From NCBI GenBank assembly GCA_003864495.1, contig ML133457.1, positions 372,001 through 436,000 of the forward strand: 64,000 bases of DNA, read 5' to 3'. Positions 49,112 to 62,100 of the stretch are shown here, in pieces (position 1 is the stretch's first letter; each line of letters begins with the position of its first letter). Source of the DNA: Nemopilema nomurai. Lineage: Eukaryota; Cnidaria; Scyphozoa; Rhizostomeae; Rhizostomatidae. Below the pieces are notes generated by a model. That model was not told the DNA's origin, ran no database searches, and saw only the letters and a list, made by a program, of their open reading frames with translations. The translations under genes and the position numbers were made by a program.

Positions 49112-52100
49112 CTAAATCAAAAGTTTTGTAACCCTTTACAGAGTTTAACAGCACATGCAGTCAATAGATATCCCATTTTAAAAATCAGTTGGTTACATCC
49201 ATTTAAAGAAAAGTCAATTCACTAAAGTACATAGTTCTCACTAACTAAAAATGGCATTGATTTTACTGAGTTATTCTCATATTGGTTGCCATATGAAAAT
49301 TCAGCCTTGTAAAGTTTTGAAGTTCAAGTCATGTTGTTTTATTATTCCTTTTACTGAATTGCAATCTTTAAAAGAAATAAAACTTGACAGAGCGTCTATG
49401 AATATCCAGAGAGTTTTGATATACGATATTGATTAAATGCAAATATAATTAAACGATTAACACAACGCATCATAGCATAGTGGTTGAAAGTTGAAATAAA
49501 ATTACGTTTACATACTGTCCCATGGCTGTCCCTCGTGTTGAAATGATTGCACCAGTGTAATATGAGCAGCCTTTTTGTCTCTGCCACTTTGGTTGTGATA
49601 TCTTCTTTGGGTATTGCCTGTCGAACCAGACCATTTCGATTTTTTGAGCACCATTTTCCCTGAAAGTCGCGCTGTTCTTGAACAATTTCTGTGCTTTATT
49701 AGCTCGCTCTGCTATCCGCCTTGACCAGCAAAATGCTGTATCTATTGGTTTCAGAAGATGTGGATGCATTTTGGCAATGCCGCTATTTATATTCTCGCAA
49801 ACCACAACCTTTTACTTCTTGGTGGTGCAATCTATGCAAAAATCATAACATTACATCATCGACTTATTTTAAGGTTGTTGTGGTGCAATGTTTGAAAACG
49901 AGACAATCTCCATGCCTTCCTTTGCAAACAACTTTTCCATCACAACCATGTCCTTCGAGAGTTGTGGCAAATGCAGTCCTCGTGTAATACTGTCAACTTT
50001 AGGTCTTTCTTTCTCGTTCATTTATTTGCTTTTTCCAAGCCACCGTCGCCTTTGTTTGTTTTCAATTTTTCGTTGCGTGTTCCTGCATCCACGTTTTACG
50101 AGTCATTAAATATTGCTTACGCCAAACTCTGTATGATGAGTATGCAGAAAACCTCTGGTAACCTTTCCATCTACGCACCATCTTTATTTTTGAATTATCT
50201 GCACATATGGGTCCGTGCCCCAATTCTCTATAGACAGTCTTGGAAGAAATTCATTCAATAGTAGGAATTATTAATTTATAGCAGTGAGGAACAAACTTCA
50301 GGCATGCATCGTTTTAGGGACAAGATGCCCGAGAAAGATCTTGTCGCCTAGTTTCATTTCTTGTCGTTTTGAAATATAATTGAGGTATACCTGTTGTCAA
50401 AGACCTCTGGGGTAACACTCGAGAAAGGTTACGCCCATTTAATGTTCCCTACTCTCCGTACCTTAATAGTGGGGGGGGGGGGCTAATTAAAAAGAGGGAG
50501 TTGGCAATTTTTTCAAGAGAAATAAATGTTGAGGGTGTTAATTAATGGGAATGGATGGATTTTGTCATGCAGTGCTTAAATAGGGGGGGGGTTGTCAATA
50601 GTTTGGGGGCAACATTAATTCTTTTACGTTTTATTAAAAGATACAACACGGGCGAAAAATGCAAACAGCCAATCAGCATTTTGCTCTCAAATGATTTAAA
50701 GCCAATCAGTGCTTGTAAATGCCCTCTAAATATTGCGAAAATATCAAAGACTTCGTTTGCTATTAAAAAATATAAAGAACTTTATTTTCAATTTATTTAT
50801 TTATTTTTATTTTCTTTGGGGGGTTGTCTAATATTGTTTAATTTGTCTAATATTGTTATTGTCTAATTTTTTCCCTTTTAAGGGTTTAAATAAATGGAAA
50901 TGGGTGGTAATTTTTGTGAAATTTTCGAGTTAAAGGGGATACTATTAAGGGACGGAGAGTATCCTGTTGCATGCAGAGTTCGAAGGCTTCAGTCTGCACG
51001 TTGAATGTCCTTTTTAAAAATCCACTCGCAGTTCCCAGAACTAAGTCCTTTCTGAGTTCAGGGAATCTAATCACTCCTATTAAAAATGAAAGTTTGAATT
51101 TGGTATTTCTTGGGAACAATACTATTCAAGTGTTTAACTGATGGTTAATTTGCCCCAAAATACGGTTAGCCTTTCTAGGGGGCAGTGACAGACTAGGAAT
51201 TTCAATGGTGGGGCGTAACCGAAAATTTTTCGATAAAAAGGCGTGCTCATATAGGTGCATCCATTGTTATGGTAGCTGGTAACGTTTGGTGCGGTGGCAG
51301 CTGCTCCCTTGCCCCCTATAGCTACGCCACTGTTGGGGGATCTTTTCTTGTCGAAGTAAGAGAAAGAAACAGATTTGAGGAAAACTAAGCCCCATTTTGA
51401 ATCGTTATCAATGCGTAATTCAATTCAATGCGTAAAGCCCCGGAGAAAAACAATTTTTGATGAAATGTTGGATGTGTTCGACCAACGACGTTGGGTCACT
51501 CATCATTTTCAAATAGATTTTGGATGATGTTTGGTGCTACAGTTAAACATCCTGATAGGAATACATGCAAGAAGCCCCGACCAAGCTGGGTTTTCTACTG
51601 TGGCGTGCCTCAAATTCTCATTTCATAACCACGATAGAGAGTTTGGCCTAATGTTTTGAAAAAGAACTGAGTGTTTTTTGGCATTCCTTGTAGGTTCTGG
51701 AGTAGCGACAGCAGAAGACTGAAGATTTGTCAAAGCACCAGAAAAGTTATGCAAAAGCCGAATAACTCAACTACAAACGACGTCACAACTGTAACGACTT
51801 AATAAACAACTTAGTCTATTTATTTTTGTAAAAATTATCCAACCAATTGCGGAGCATAATTTATCCTTGCAAGAACCATAAATAATATACTACCGTCAAA
51901 AATTTTCGACAATTGTGAATCTACTAGGAAGGCCGAGTTAATTTTAAATTTTAAAGAGCTTGGATGGTGGTAGTTGCATCTGAACAATTCTTCTTCAAGG
52001 CCATTTGCATTTTCTTGAAAAACTGACAGGGCCTAGCCAATACCCAAACATTTGCTTTTCTTCACGTATCTTCAATTTTTACATTTGTGATATCAATAGG

Positions 52101-53163
52101 CCCATATGAAATCAAGTCAAGTTATCTTCTGCTTTAGTGACGTCATTTACCAATCCAACAGTAATATTCTAACTTTAAATTATTATAATAATAGAAACTT
52201 ATCATAATTGCAACTGTAGATGGGTAGCAGCGATTGATGAGATTATAAAACTGTCAAAAACTTTAGAGCTTATTATACTTGAAGCTTCTGTCTACAAACT
52301 ATCGTTGATTGCTACAAGCTGAACGACACTGGCATTCTAGTTCTGAGAATTCATTATTATTTCCTAGAATTATCTGAATGGCATTAACCGGAAGTAGACA
52401 TTCAATTACGGCGAGGACTAGCATACTATGTAATGATCGCGAATGTACACTTGCCGATATGCAGTTTTTCCGGCAATTACTCTTCAAGACGTCTTGCAAA
52501 ACAACAAATATTATTTTAAGACCAACACCATCAACCAGACCTAATATTCAAATCAAAATTTGCACCAAGCAACCGAGACAAATTTTTGTTCTAATTTTGC
52601 GTGAAAATTCGTGAAGAGGGAAGCAATTGGTATCTATATCATGCCTTGATGTTGAAAACTCTCCAAAGTGAACCAATTATGATGGCAGGATGTAGTAGGT
52701 GCAGAAGAGTTGGCGTTTTTTGCTACTGTTGTTCTTAGTGTTCCCAGTCAAGATTTCTGACCTCTTAAAGGAAGCCCCTCCTTTGATTCGCTGTCAAAGC
52801 CATGCTGCTTATAGCAGAAAATAAAGATTTCAATTTCCAGAACCCTTTTATATTGGCAGGGGCGAAACAATCAAGCAATCTGTTGTAAACAAAGATTTTC
52901 AGTTGAAAACTGCCTCTTAAATCAATTACTTTGCGCTGCTTAGATGGCAGAGGGATTGACAAATTTTGATCGAGACAGCGAATCCGGATTAACGACAGAT
53001 TGTCGATCGCTTCAGAAGCTTGCTTTTTTAATTCAGCAAATCATAGGTTTCCTCCGATTAGATCAAGCTATATCGAGATTACGGCATCTTAAATACGGTG
53101 TTACCTAGCAAGATTCGTAAGCTCGCTCCAGCAGATTGATACACTAGGCTTCTGTGAGTAATC
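49112..53163. other. Repeat-bearing spacer between RBR ligase and UBR5-type gene
   Basis: No exon series was recognised. The left end (49470-49805) has open frames that may be a 5' exon of the RBR gene, but no phase-compatible splice was found for the frame with the best start codon. The middle holds the inverted-repeat element at 50452-50959. A segment at about 51180-51340, with phrases such as TAGCTACGCCACTG, looks like a piece of a dispersed repeat. The right end should include the 3' untranslated region of the UBR5-type gene, which stops at 53164. Confidence 0.45.
50452..50959. mobile_element. TA-flanked inverted-repeat element (MITE candidate)
   Basis: The left end CTCTCCGTACCTTAATAGT and the right end, whose reverse complement is CTCTCCGTCCCTTAATAGT, differ at one of 19 positions. 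TA lies immediately outside both ends (50450-50451 and 50960-50961), as expected for a Tc1/mariner-type target duplication. The roughly 508-bp interior has no transposase-like reading frame and carries G-runs of 9 to 13 bases near 50472 and 50583. It therefore looks like a non-autonomous element. Confidence 0.7.
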
Positions 53164-56100
53164 CTAACCCAGGCCGTAAGTTTCACATTCGATTGCTGTG
53201 AGAAGCTTCTTTTTCAGTTCCTTCTTTGACTCGTACAGCGGCAAACTCAGCCTTTGTCCACAAGTACTGGCCACTGGCAATGAGGCACACGACTGCCCGG
53301 TTATGTCCACAGAAACGGCTAATTCCTCTGTTGGCAAATCAGAAATCAGGGGGGTAAGTTTGGCAAATCAGGGGGGTAAGTTTGGCAAATCAGAAATCAA
53401 GGGGGTAAGTTTGGCAAATCAGAAATTAAGGGGGTAAGTTTGGCAAATCAGAAATCAGGGGGTAAGTTTGGCAAATCAGAAATTAAAATAATAAATTTAT
53501 GAATAAATGTGTAGTTTGTCATGTTTATCATGAAATAAGGGGCAGTTTGGGGGAGTGAGAAAAGAATCCTTGGAAACAATAAATCCCACCATGTCCATCT
53601 TCTAAAACAGCTTTACTGCCCTCCCCTAAATTTCTGCGTCCCTGAATATCCCTGCCTATGTCCCTGAATAAAGAGGTTCAGCAGGCATAGCATTTAGGGC
53701 TTGATGACGTTGGTGTCGCCATTGTAAAACCCCAATGTGTCCCCATTGCCCCATCTTTTCTACAACTAGCTCCAAACAATATGAAGTTCGAAATCACGCT
53801 TACCGCTGTTTCCTATGGTGTTGTTAAACGCTGGCAAAACTGAGGATCCCGTCAGAAAGTACAGCAATTTCATACGCTGCGAAGGAGCCATTTCTCGAAC
53901 GATGCTCCAAAACCAACTAAACACGAAAGAGGGTCAAAGGTTACCAAGTTGATTACGTTCAACTACATTGTGGGTCAAAGGTCATCCAATTGATTATTTT
54001 CGATTACGACTGAGGGTCAAAGTTCATACCTTGATTACTTTTAATGCACGAAAGCAAACGGAAAAAAGCTTCGTGAAGAGCAGTGCATTCAACTGCTGGC
54101 GTCTACAAATCGCACTTCCATTACTTTTGTCAAAAAATAACTCTAGCAAGTTGCAGCCATTTGGAAGAAATTGCAGAACAAGTGACAGTGAAACTGCATT
54201 ACCATCCCAAACCTGACTTGCTACTATTTTATTCCTTTTCTTTAAACAACTTTTGAGAGTTTTAGGAAACATTAGTTTATAAAATGTTAGTGTAAGAAGC
54301 AACGATCATTTTGATTGCTCAAGTAAAGTTACCTTTTAGAAATGCACATAAGAAGTTTAGGGATATAATGACTTTCTTCTAAAATGACTTCATTGAATTA
54401 TGACTTCATTAAATATGAGATGATGCTGGCAACAAATGGCAGGCATATTTGCCCCCATGGCCTGCATTACACTTACAGTAGCTTCTTCAAATTCTGAAGA
54501 AAAGAGTGATCAAAATGATGCTGGTTAAACTTGCAATGATTAAATCAGTACTACATACCCTTTAATTCTCTCCAAAGACTCTTTGCTGCAGCTCCTGCTG
54601 TTATTGAAACGTATAATCGACTTGAGCCGCGCGAAGTCAACATCACCCACACCACCAGAAAGCAAGAGTTGAAAGTCCTGGAAAACAGGATGACGTAATC
54701 AAGCCTGGTTGTCGTGTTTTATGGACAGACGAGATCAGCTCTATCTTAATACCTTGCTTATACATTGTGGTATTACTGAAAACTTGAGCAAGCTTTCATA
54801 CCATAATGTAATATGTTCCATTAACACATACACGAAACCGACTCACAGTTAAAGATCATACCCTACAACTACATTAAAACGATGCGGTATTCCAGAGGTA
54901 TTAGCATCGTTCTACAAAACAAGGTGGTATTATTGCCAAAACAAACCTCGGCACTCAGGGGAACCAGCAGTTCTTTAGGTATGATCTGCTGCAATCCGCA
55001 TCGCATGGCTTCTAGGTCCGGACGAACTGATTCCACCATTAATGCCATTGCAGAGAGCCTGACACAAAAGTGGTTCATTAAGTAACAGGTAACAGAATAT
55101 ATTTGCATCTCGCTCTTTCTGGACACATCCAAGCATGTGGAAAGCCGATATATATATATATATAAATTGAGCTGTTCATTGCAAACATTGGCATAAACAG
55201 CTGATTGTCGGCCTAAACAGTATCTTTTGTCCAATTAGCGAATGCAAGGTTTCATGGTTATATAAACTAAAGCTTATAATAAGTCAAGTAAAATAAAATA
55301 TTACATACTCTTCCGACGTATTACGTCGCATGTTGCATTAAGTAAGAAAGAGCCAGGCGGAACTAAGAAGATACCATGATCTTACGAAAGTAAGAAAGAA
55401 CCAGGTGGAACAAAGAAGATACCATGATCTTCCGAAAGTAAGAAAGAACCAGGTGGAACAAAGAAGATACCATGATCTTCCGAAAGTAAGAAAGAACCAG
55501 GTGGAACTAAGAAGATACTATGATCTTCCGAAATCAATTTCAATCTCACCTCGCAAGCTCCATGGCATTTTCCTTTGTAACTTTTTTGCTTGCACCGCCA
55601 GGAACTAGCTCCAACGGGGTACCGTCCACTGAAAACTGAAAAAAGCTTTAATGTAACTAATGTAATGTAACTAGATGTTTATTAAGTTGTGTATAGCACT
55701 TAATTTTTAGGGACTGAAAGAAGGCTGTACTGAAAGAAGGTTTTGTGAAGAGGATGCACGTCGAGTCTAGTCTAGATGCAAGACTGATCATATGTTTAAA
55801 CATGAATCTAAAAGTAAACAAAAGTTACTATTTTGACAACGAAAATTCGCTTCAAATTCTACAACTACATTTGATCTATTAAAACTGTCCTTACATGCAT
55901 AATATAAATATGCTTTAGTGCTTATCATACAAGAACTCTTATGCTACTGTTTTGTATATGCCTATTATGTTACAATTTACAATTTTTAATTGATTAGCAC
56001 AAAACCAAATCATAATCCATTTCTAATGATAAAATTCATAAAAAAACGAGTCTGCATGGTATACAAACTGGCTGAAGGTCGCAACAACTAGATTCGGGTT

Positions 56101-59100
56101 TTAGGATTCTTTCTATAACGTTACTTGATGGCAGCTTAAAAAGCTTAATAGTTTATTCAGTAATGTTTCACAAATATATAATACTAGGGACAAATCCGCA
56201 GGTTGCACTGCAGAAACCTTATATCATGCTTCCTCCGTTGCTCATTGACCTCATTTAAAAACCCATTTGCTAACATCGAAATGTCAAATGTCAAAGGTCA
56301 AAAGGCTTTCATAGTGAAGTACTTTCTAAAATTTAATAATAAAGCTGACTTTTGGCTTGCTTATAATTAAATGTAATAGCCCGCCAAAAAGATGCTTACT
56401 TCGAATGTTGAGTCGTAAATTTCTTGGAACTCCTTTTCACTGATACCTGCTGAATTTGCATCAACAATCATTTGGGAGAAACTTGAGTATAAAGTTGTGT
56501 TGTGGAATGCAAGATCTTCAAAAATGATTTCGTCTTCCCTGAAAATAAGCGGAGAATTATGAATACTTCTTGGATATAATGCTACATGGAAAAGAGGGTG
56601 GATGATTGTACGGGCAATAACTATGTTATGTAATGTAATGCCTTTCATTCATTGGGAATTGCTGAGGAGAGAGGTAGAAGTGGCAAGACGAATGACGTAA
56701 TCCATTACAGACTGAGAAAGATGGGTGAAGGCTGGTATAAAATCCGGACTGTAAAGTTAATAGACATACTTATCCAGTATGAATTTCAGTACTGGTCTAG
56801 TAAATATCAGTGGTATTGCTTGATTGAACCACAAGGAAAGGCCAATGAAGCGTCCAATGCCAGTATACACCAATTTATAAAAGAACTGGAAAATAAAATG
56901 TAAATTTCAGATGACTAGAAAAACAGTTTTCAAATGGTCTGTTTACAACTTCTTGTTTATAACTCTACAGCAGAAATAAATCAATCGGGTATTATTATTT
57001 GTTATAAAAAAATTCTATCTACCAAATTTTATGAAAGAAAAAAAGCACAGAAAAAGGTTGTGAAACAAGACATATCAATTGGCGATATCATTTCTTGTCA
57101 TAGGTTGTGAGGTTGGACCAACACTGTATTGTTCGATGTGTGAGTAAATAAAATAATAAGAAGCTATTTAATATCATTAGGAGTGCTACTACTTAAATGT
57201 ATACTTAAATCTCAATCGTTGGCAAAATATGTCATCAGTTTTTTTTAGTATGGGAATATCTTTGAACTGTGACATTAAGAGAACCAACGAATGAATTAAA
57301 CAAATTTCATAACAAATACTGCAGTTTCTTACCAATTGGCTGTGCCCATAAAAAACTAGAATCTAAATCACAAAATATTTATAAAACAGGATTATAGCAT
57401 TTAAGTTAAATCAGAGTTGAATATATGGTTCGTACGTCATTTCCTAAGCCTCTTTTTCGTCTCGGGCAGTAAACATGGGCTTGTTCTGGCAACTGGCCTG
57501 GCTGGTGGAAGAGGATCGGGGAGTGACGCCCACTCTGAAAAAATGCATGCAGATTTGACAATGTGGTGTAGGTTGAAGCAGGTAAACAGACGAATGGGAA
57601 TCAAATGGTTATTGCAGATGCAAATTGACAAATCAAGAAGATAATGGTGTCATACGACGGAGGCCGGTCGTGAGAATGGTAAAATTAAAAAAAAAACATA
57701 ATATGTTCTAGTATAGCAAATACTAATATGCTCTAGCCCCCTGACTTCAATCCCCCTAAAGCCTGCTTCCCGCGGCTCTTTGGCAAAGAATACGGGGCAA
57801 CTGTGGCTAATTTTGTGACTGTAAAAATACAGCTAGTTTAAAAGACGTTGGTTGGCATTGCACCCATAACGCAACTACATGCAGATTGGAAAAGATCAAA
57901 TCCAAATTGAGGGGCAGTAGCACTCTGCTATAACTCGACTTGCAGAGAAAAAAACTTTTCAATGTTAAAGAGCCGAGGAATGGAGCAATTTCTGCTGCAC
58001 AAGATTGGTGCTCCTTGACTCACCATTTCTCCGGTCAGGGTACTAGCAAACCCAGTAAAAAATCCACGATTGACCCCAGGCCCCGTACCCTCCTCCCCTT
58101 CGAATCGAACCTTGATAGTGCTATACGGATGGTTGTCGTTTGGGCTTAACTGAAAAATGAAAAGAAAAATGGTCAATCATAGAGATTGCCCAGGTGAACT
58201 GAATCTAATTATACGTTGCGTGCGTACCATAAACTGTCAATAAAAGGTGTATACTAACATAATCTATTCATAATCTATTCATAATCTAATCATAATCTAG
58301 TCATAATCTAATCATAATCTAATCATAATCTAATCATAATCTAATCATCATGTGATAGGCTCGCTACTGCTTATCAACAACAGCTCCATCTAGGCAGAAT
58401 AATCTTTTGCGGAATGAAAAATCCTTAGTGGAACAAAACATCACACTTTCTTTTAAAAGAATCCAAGTGAAAAGACGAACTCTTTCTGTCTACATATAAA
58501 AATATTTTGCATAGAAACACAAACGACTTCAAAACTTCTATCAAAAGTCTCCAATGCTGAGAAGGGTCGGAGGAAAGAGTACTTTAAATATTTCAGATAT
58601 TTCTTACTATTGTGAAGTTTTGTACCACAAAGGAGTTGTTCACAACAAGTACACCAGTATGCTAAAAGCATGGGTCCACTGCTCCTTGCAATTTAGGAGA
58701 ATACGTCATTGCAAAAATTCAATTCAACAGATATGAGGCAAGGAGGAAAAGCAAATGCATTGAAAGTTAATCTGCTAGTCGAGAATCCATACCGGGAGAA
58801 GGGCTTTTAGCCCATCCGCAAGGAATCGTCCTCTTCGTATGTTAGCAGTGAAGGTCTTGCTTTCCTCAGTCAATGTCTTTGGTAAGCAGTCATCCTTTAG
58901 GGATCCTAAAGCACGTTGGAACCTGAAAGAGAATAAATAAATAATTAGATATCAAGTGTTGTGGGATATTTGTTCAGCGTGGACTTTGTCTTCCAAAATG
59001 CTGGTTAAAGAAAATGTCACATTGATCTCAGAAAACAAGCATAATTCAATTGCTAAGTGGAAACGACGTAACCTCAGATTGAATATTCAACTTGGAATAC

Positions 59101-62100
59101 ATGATGCAATTCTTTAAATAACCTCATTTACATATCCAGAATGTAGATAGGTCTATGGGGCTCTTTGCCTTGTAGAGAGAACCTGCAGACAGCACAAGAG
59201 TACTATAGAGAGAACTTAAAGAGATCTTATGTAATCATTTCTTATAATATGATATATTACATCATAAAGGAATCATCTATCAATATACAATACCACATTT
59301 AGGCATTCTTTGACAGCTTGATTCTATGAACTGATCACTCACCTGGCGATGCGGCCTGATGACCCGGCATGTTCTGTGAGAAAGCAGTCCCTTTCCATAC
59401 CAGGGGGTTCAGCAAGGAAAAGCTTGGCAAAAGCTGATATAGAGTGCTTCCACTTGAGCTTGCACTGGTCTCGATACCTGCAAATAGCAAAGCATGTTAA
59501 ATTGAACAAACATGTAAGATTAGATTAGATTAGATTAGATTAGATTAGATTAGATTAGATTAGATTAGATTGGATTGGATTGGATTAGTTTTAGGACCAT
59601 TGAATCCTATTCTGGGCAAGGTTTTGTAATCCAATGATTGCTGGCTCTTCGAGACACAATCAACAAAATGCTGGTCTGAAAAATTTATTATAAATATCTC
59701 CATAAACCCCATCTGCAGAGGCTTTGAATCCTGGTCAAACAAACAGAGCATTTCCTTGGGCACACAGAGCCTAAATATCAAAAGTGAGTCTCGAGGCCAT
59801 TAAATTATTGTTCACGCAAGACTTGGATTGGACTAACATTAGGCCAATTCACGTAGGTGGATATCATTCCCAGCATTTCTGGGTATCAATGCAAATACTC
59901 GTGTGATATTTCTATAGGTTATACATGTAAACAGAGTCACCACAACCTAGATATAAAAAGGAGACTGAGAGTGGGTCTTGAGGCCATTCAACTATGCCCC
60001 AACGTAACGAAAAAGAGGCAATACGTTGCATTTACCAGTTCTTTTGTTCTTCGACGCCCTTATCAGTGACCAGCTCTGGCTGCCTCGGAATCAACCAAAA
60101 TTGCGGCGACCTCGCTTTCTTCAACACCCGACTCTTCGCATCTTCGAAGTTGATGGCGACAAACTCTGTCGCGGCGTCAAGGCCAAAAAACTTCAGTTCT
60201 CTGCCTCTAACCGTATCGTTCGCAGTGGTTTGCGCCTCCCCGGCGTCCATCGTGTGGGATTCGTGCAAATGCTCAGCGGGCCAGTTCTTCAGCATGTACA
60301 AGTACGCGTCGAGAACAACTGTCACGTGACTGTAGCTGTAGTTGTACAGAGGATTACGATAATAATAATAATCATTGATTGATACATTCGTCACTATGGC
60401 AAGACTATAGCCGAAGACAATGAAAACCTACCATTTTTTGAAAGGACTTTAAACAAGATCCCTAATGATATACCTTTGCTAAGTATATATAAGCAGATGT
60501 TAATAACATATAGTTGTAGCAATATCATATATTCATATGAGGTACATTACAGTACTGTTATTTAAAAGACTTTTGTTACATTAAACCGTAAGTAAGTCTT
60601 GCATTTCCCGACTACTCTATTCTGCAGAATCCTGACTGAAGACTTCTCCAACCAGCATCAGATAAACCAGACAAGTATCAGCATTAGGAGACGTTGTATG
60701 ATCATTTAACATTGTGGTAATGCAGAACTTCATATTAGCACGGATTAGTGGAATCACAATTAAGATTACAATCGATCACGCATGCTTTCCAGTGGCGAGT
60801 AGTTTAGATCCGTAGGATTAATCATGGATTCCTTTTGCGACAATCTTTCAGCTCTAGAGGTAGCTTGCTCTCTGTTAGTCTGTTAGATCAGAACCTGCTG
60901 ATTCAGTCTTCGCAGTCTCTACCTAATTTCATGCAATATATTATCTTACCTCATGAGGTCCATAATAGGGAAAACAGCATTTGTGCTGCTATGATCATTG
61001 GCCCTCAAGATGAACATCAAATACTCTTCGGGTCGAGAGACGTATGACTGCGAAAAGGAGGGCGGTCGACCAAGAGATGACGCATCAGATATACTAGGGT
61101 CCATTTTCAATGACCTCGTGACGAATCGCTGAAATGCAGAAAAAATAATATTTCTAATTCGACTTACTAATTCGGCATATGTAAATTTGACTCTTCATAA
61201 CGAAAAGATAGACTGAACAGCCAAAACAATATTTTCACAGCTTCATCTATTTATTGAAGACAGTTGAGCTTCAGTGGAAAAACTTCAAAAAACAAACTTT
61301 CAGTTGGAGCTTCTTGGCTGGAAAAGGAGTTGTACCGGACTAAAGCAAGGATTTAATAAACGATGACGTAGAATGGAAAAGACAGAAAACTGAAAAAGGT
61401 TTCTCTAAGAACTTCTAAGAAAACAGGAAGTAATTGGACTCACTTCCGTGTCGAATTTTTCACCCGCTCGGAGTTGATCTTCAATGGAATTCATAACCTC
61501 ATTCAGCCAGTCCCAAGTTTTGGATAACATATTCCTGGCTTGGTGGATGAGCTCATTCTCAACTGAGGCCCGAAACTCAAGCTCTGGCATGTTTTCCACG
61601 TTGCTGCAAAACTACAAGGAAGAGCATCGAGGACTTGAATTCGAGATTCTTCAAAAGATTTTCAAGAAATTTTCAAGAAAAATTTTCAAGTATTGAACGT
61701 TTTCTTAGATAACTCGATTTGTCTGCTAAGAATATTACTCAATAATTTCTCTTATGCTTACTCAATGCTTACATCGATCAACATACCTTCGATTCACCTT
61801 TGTTTAGTAAATCACTAGCAAGGTCTACAGCCTCCTTTACAAGTCGTGAAAACATCTGGGCGAGGTAGTAGTTTCCCGCGTGTACAGATGGCACGAAACC
61901 CGGATCCGGTCTTCTGTCAAGCTGCAAAAATAGTTGGATTAGCTCAAAGTTTGAGCCAGACGAAAATTGATGCAATTGTGGCTGGCCAGAAATGCAATGT
62001 CACAAGTTTTGGGAAAATTGCTCCCGTTTCATGCCTATGATATCTTGGTCATCCCATACTCAAAAAATCATCGTGGGGTTTTCAGAGATTCACTATTCCC

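Noticed and set aside
45709..51270. 18 identical bases (CATATAGGTGCATCCATT) in the RBR catalytic exon near 45711 and in the spacer near 51248
   Set aside because: Flanking sequence shows no further similarity, so a retrocopy is not supported; chance or a very small conversion tract.
51180..51340. Possible gene fragment with TAGCTACGCCACTG
   Set aside because: Reads like part of a dispersed non-coding repeat; no open frame or splice sites.
55405..55608. Plus-strand frame encoding a 16-residue repeat (VRKNQVEQRRYHDLPK)
   Set aside because: Explained by the 48-bp minisatellite in a UBR5 intron on the opposite strand.
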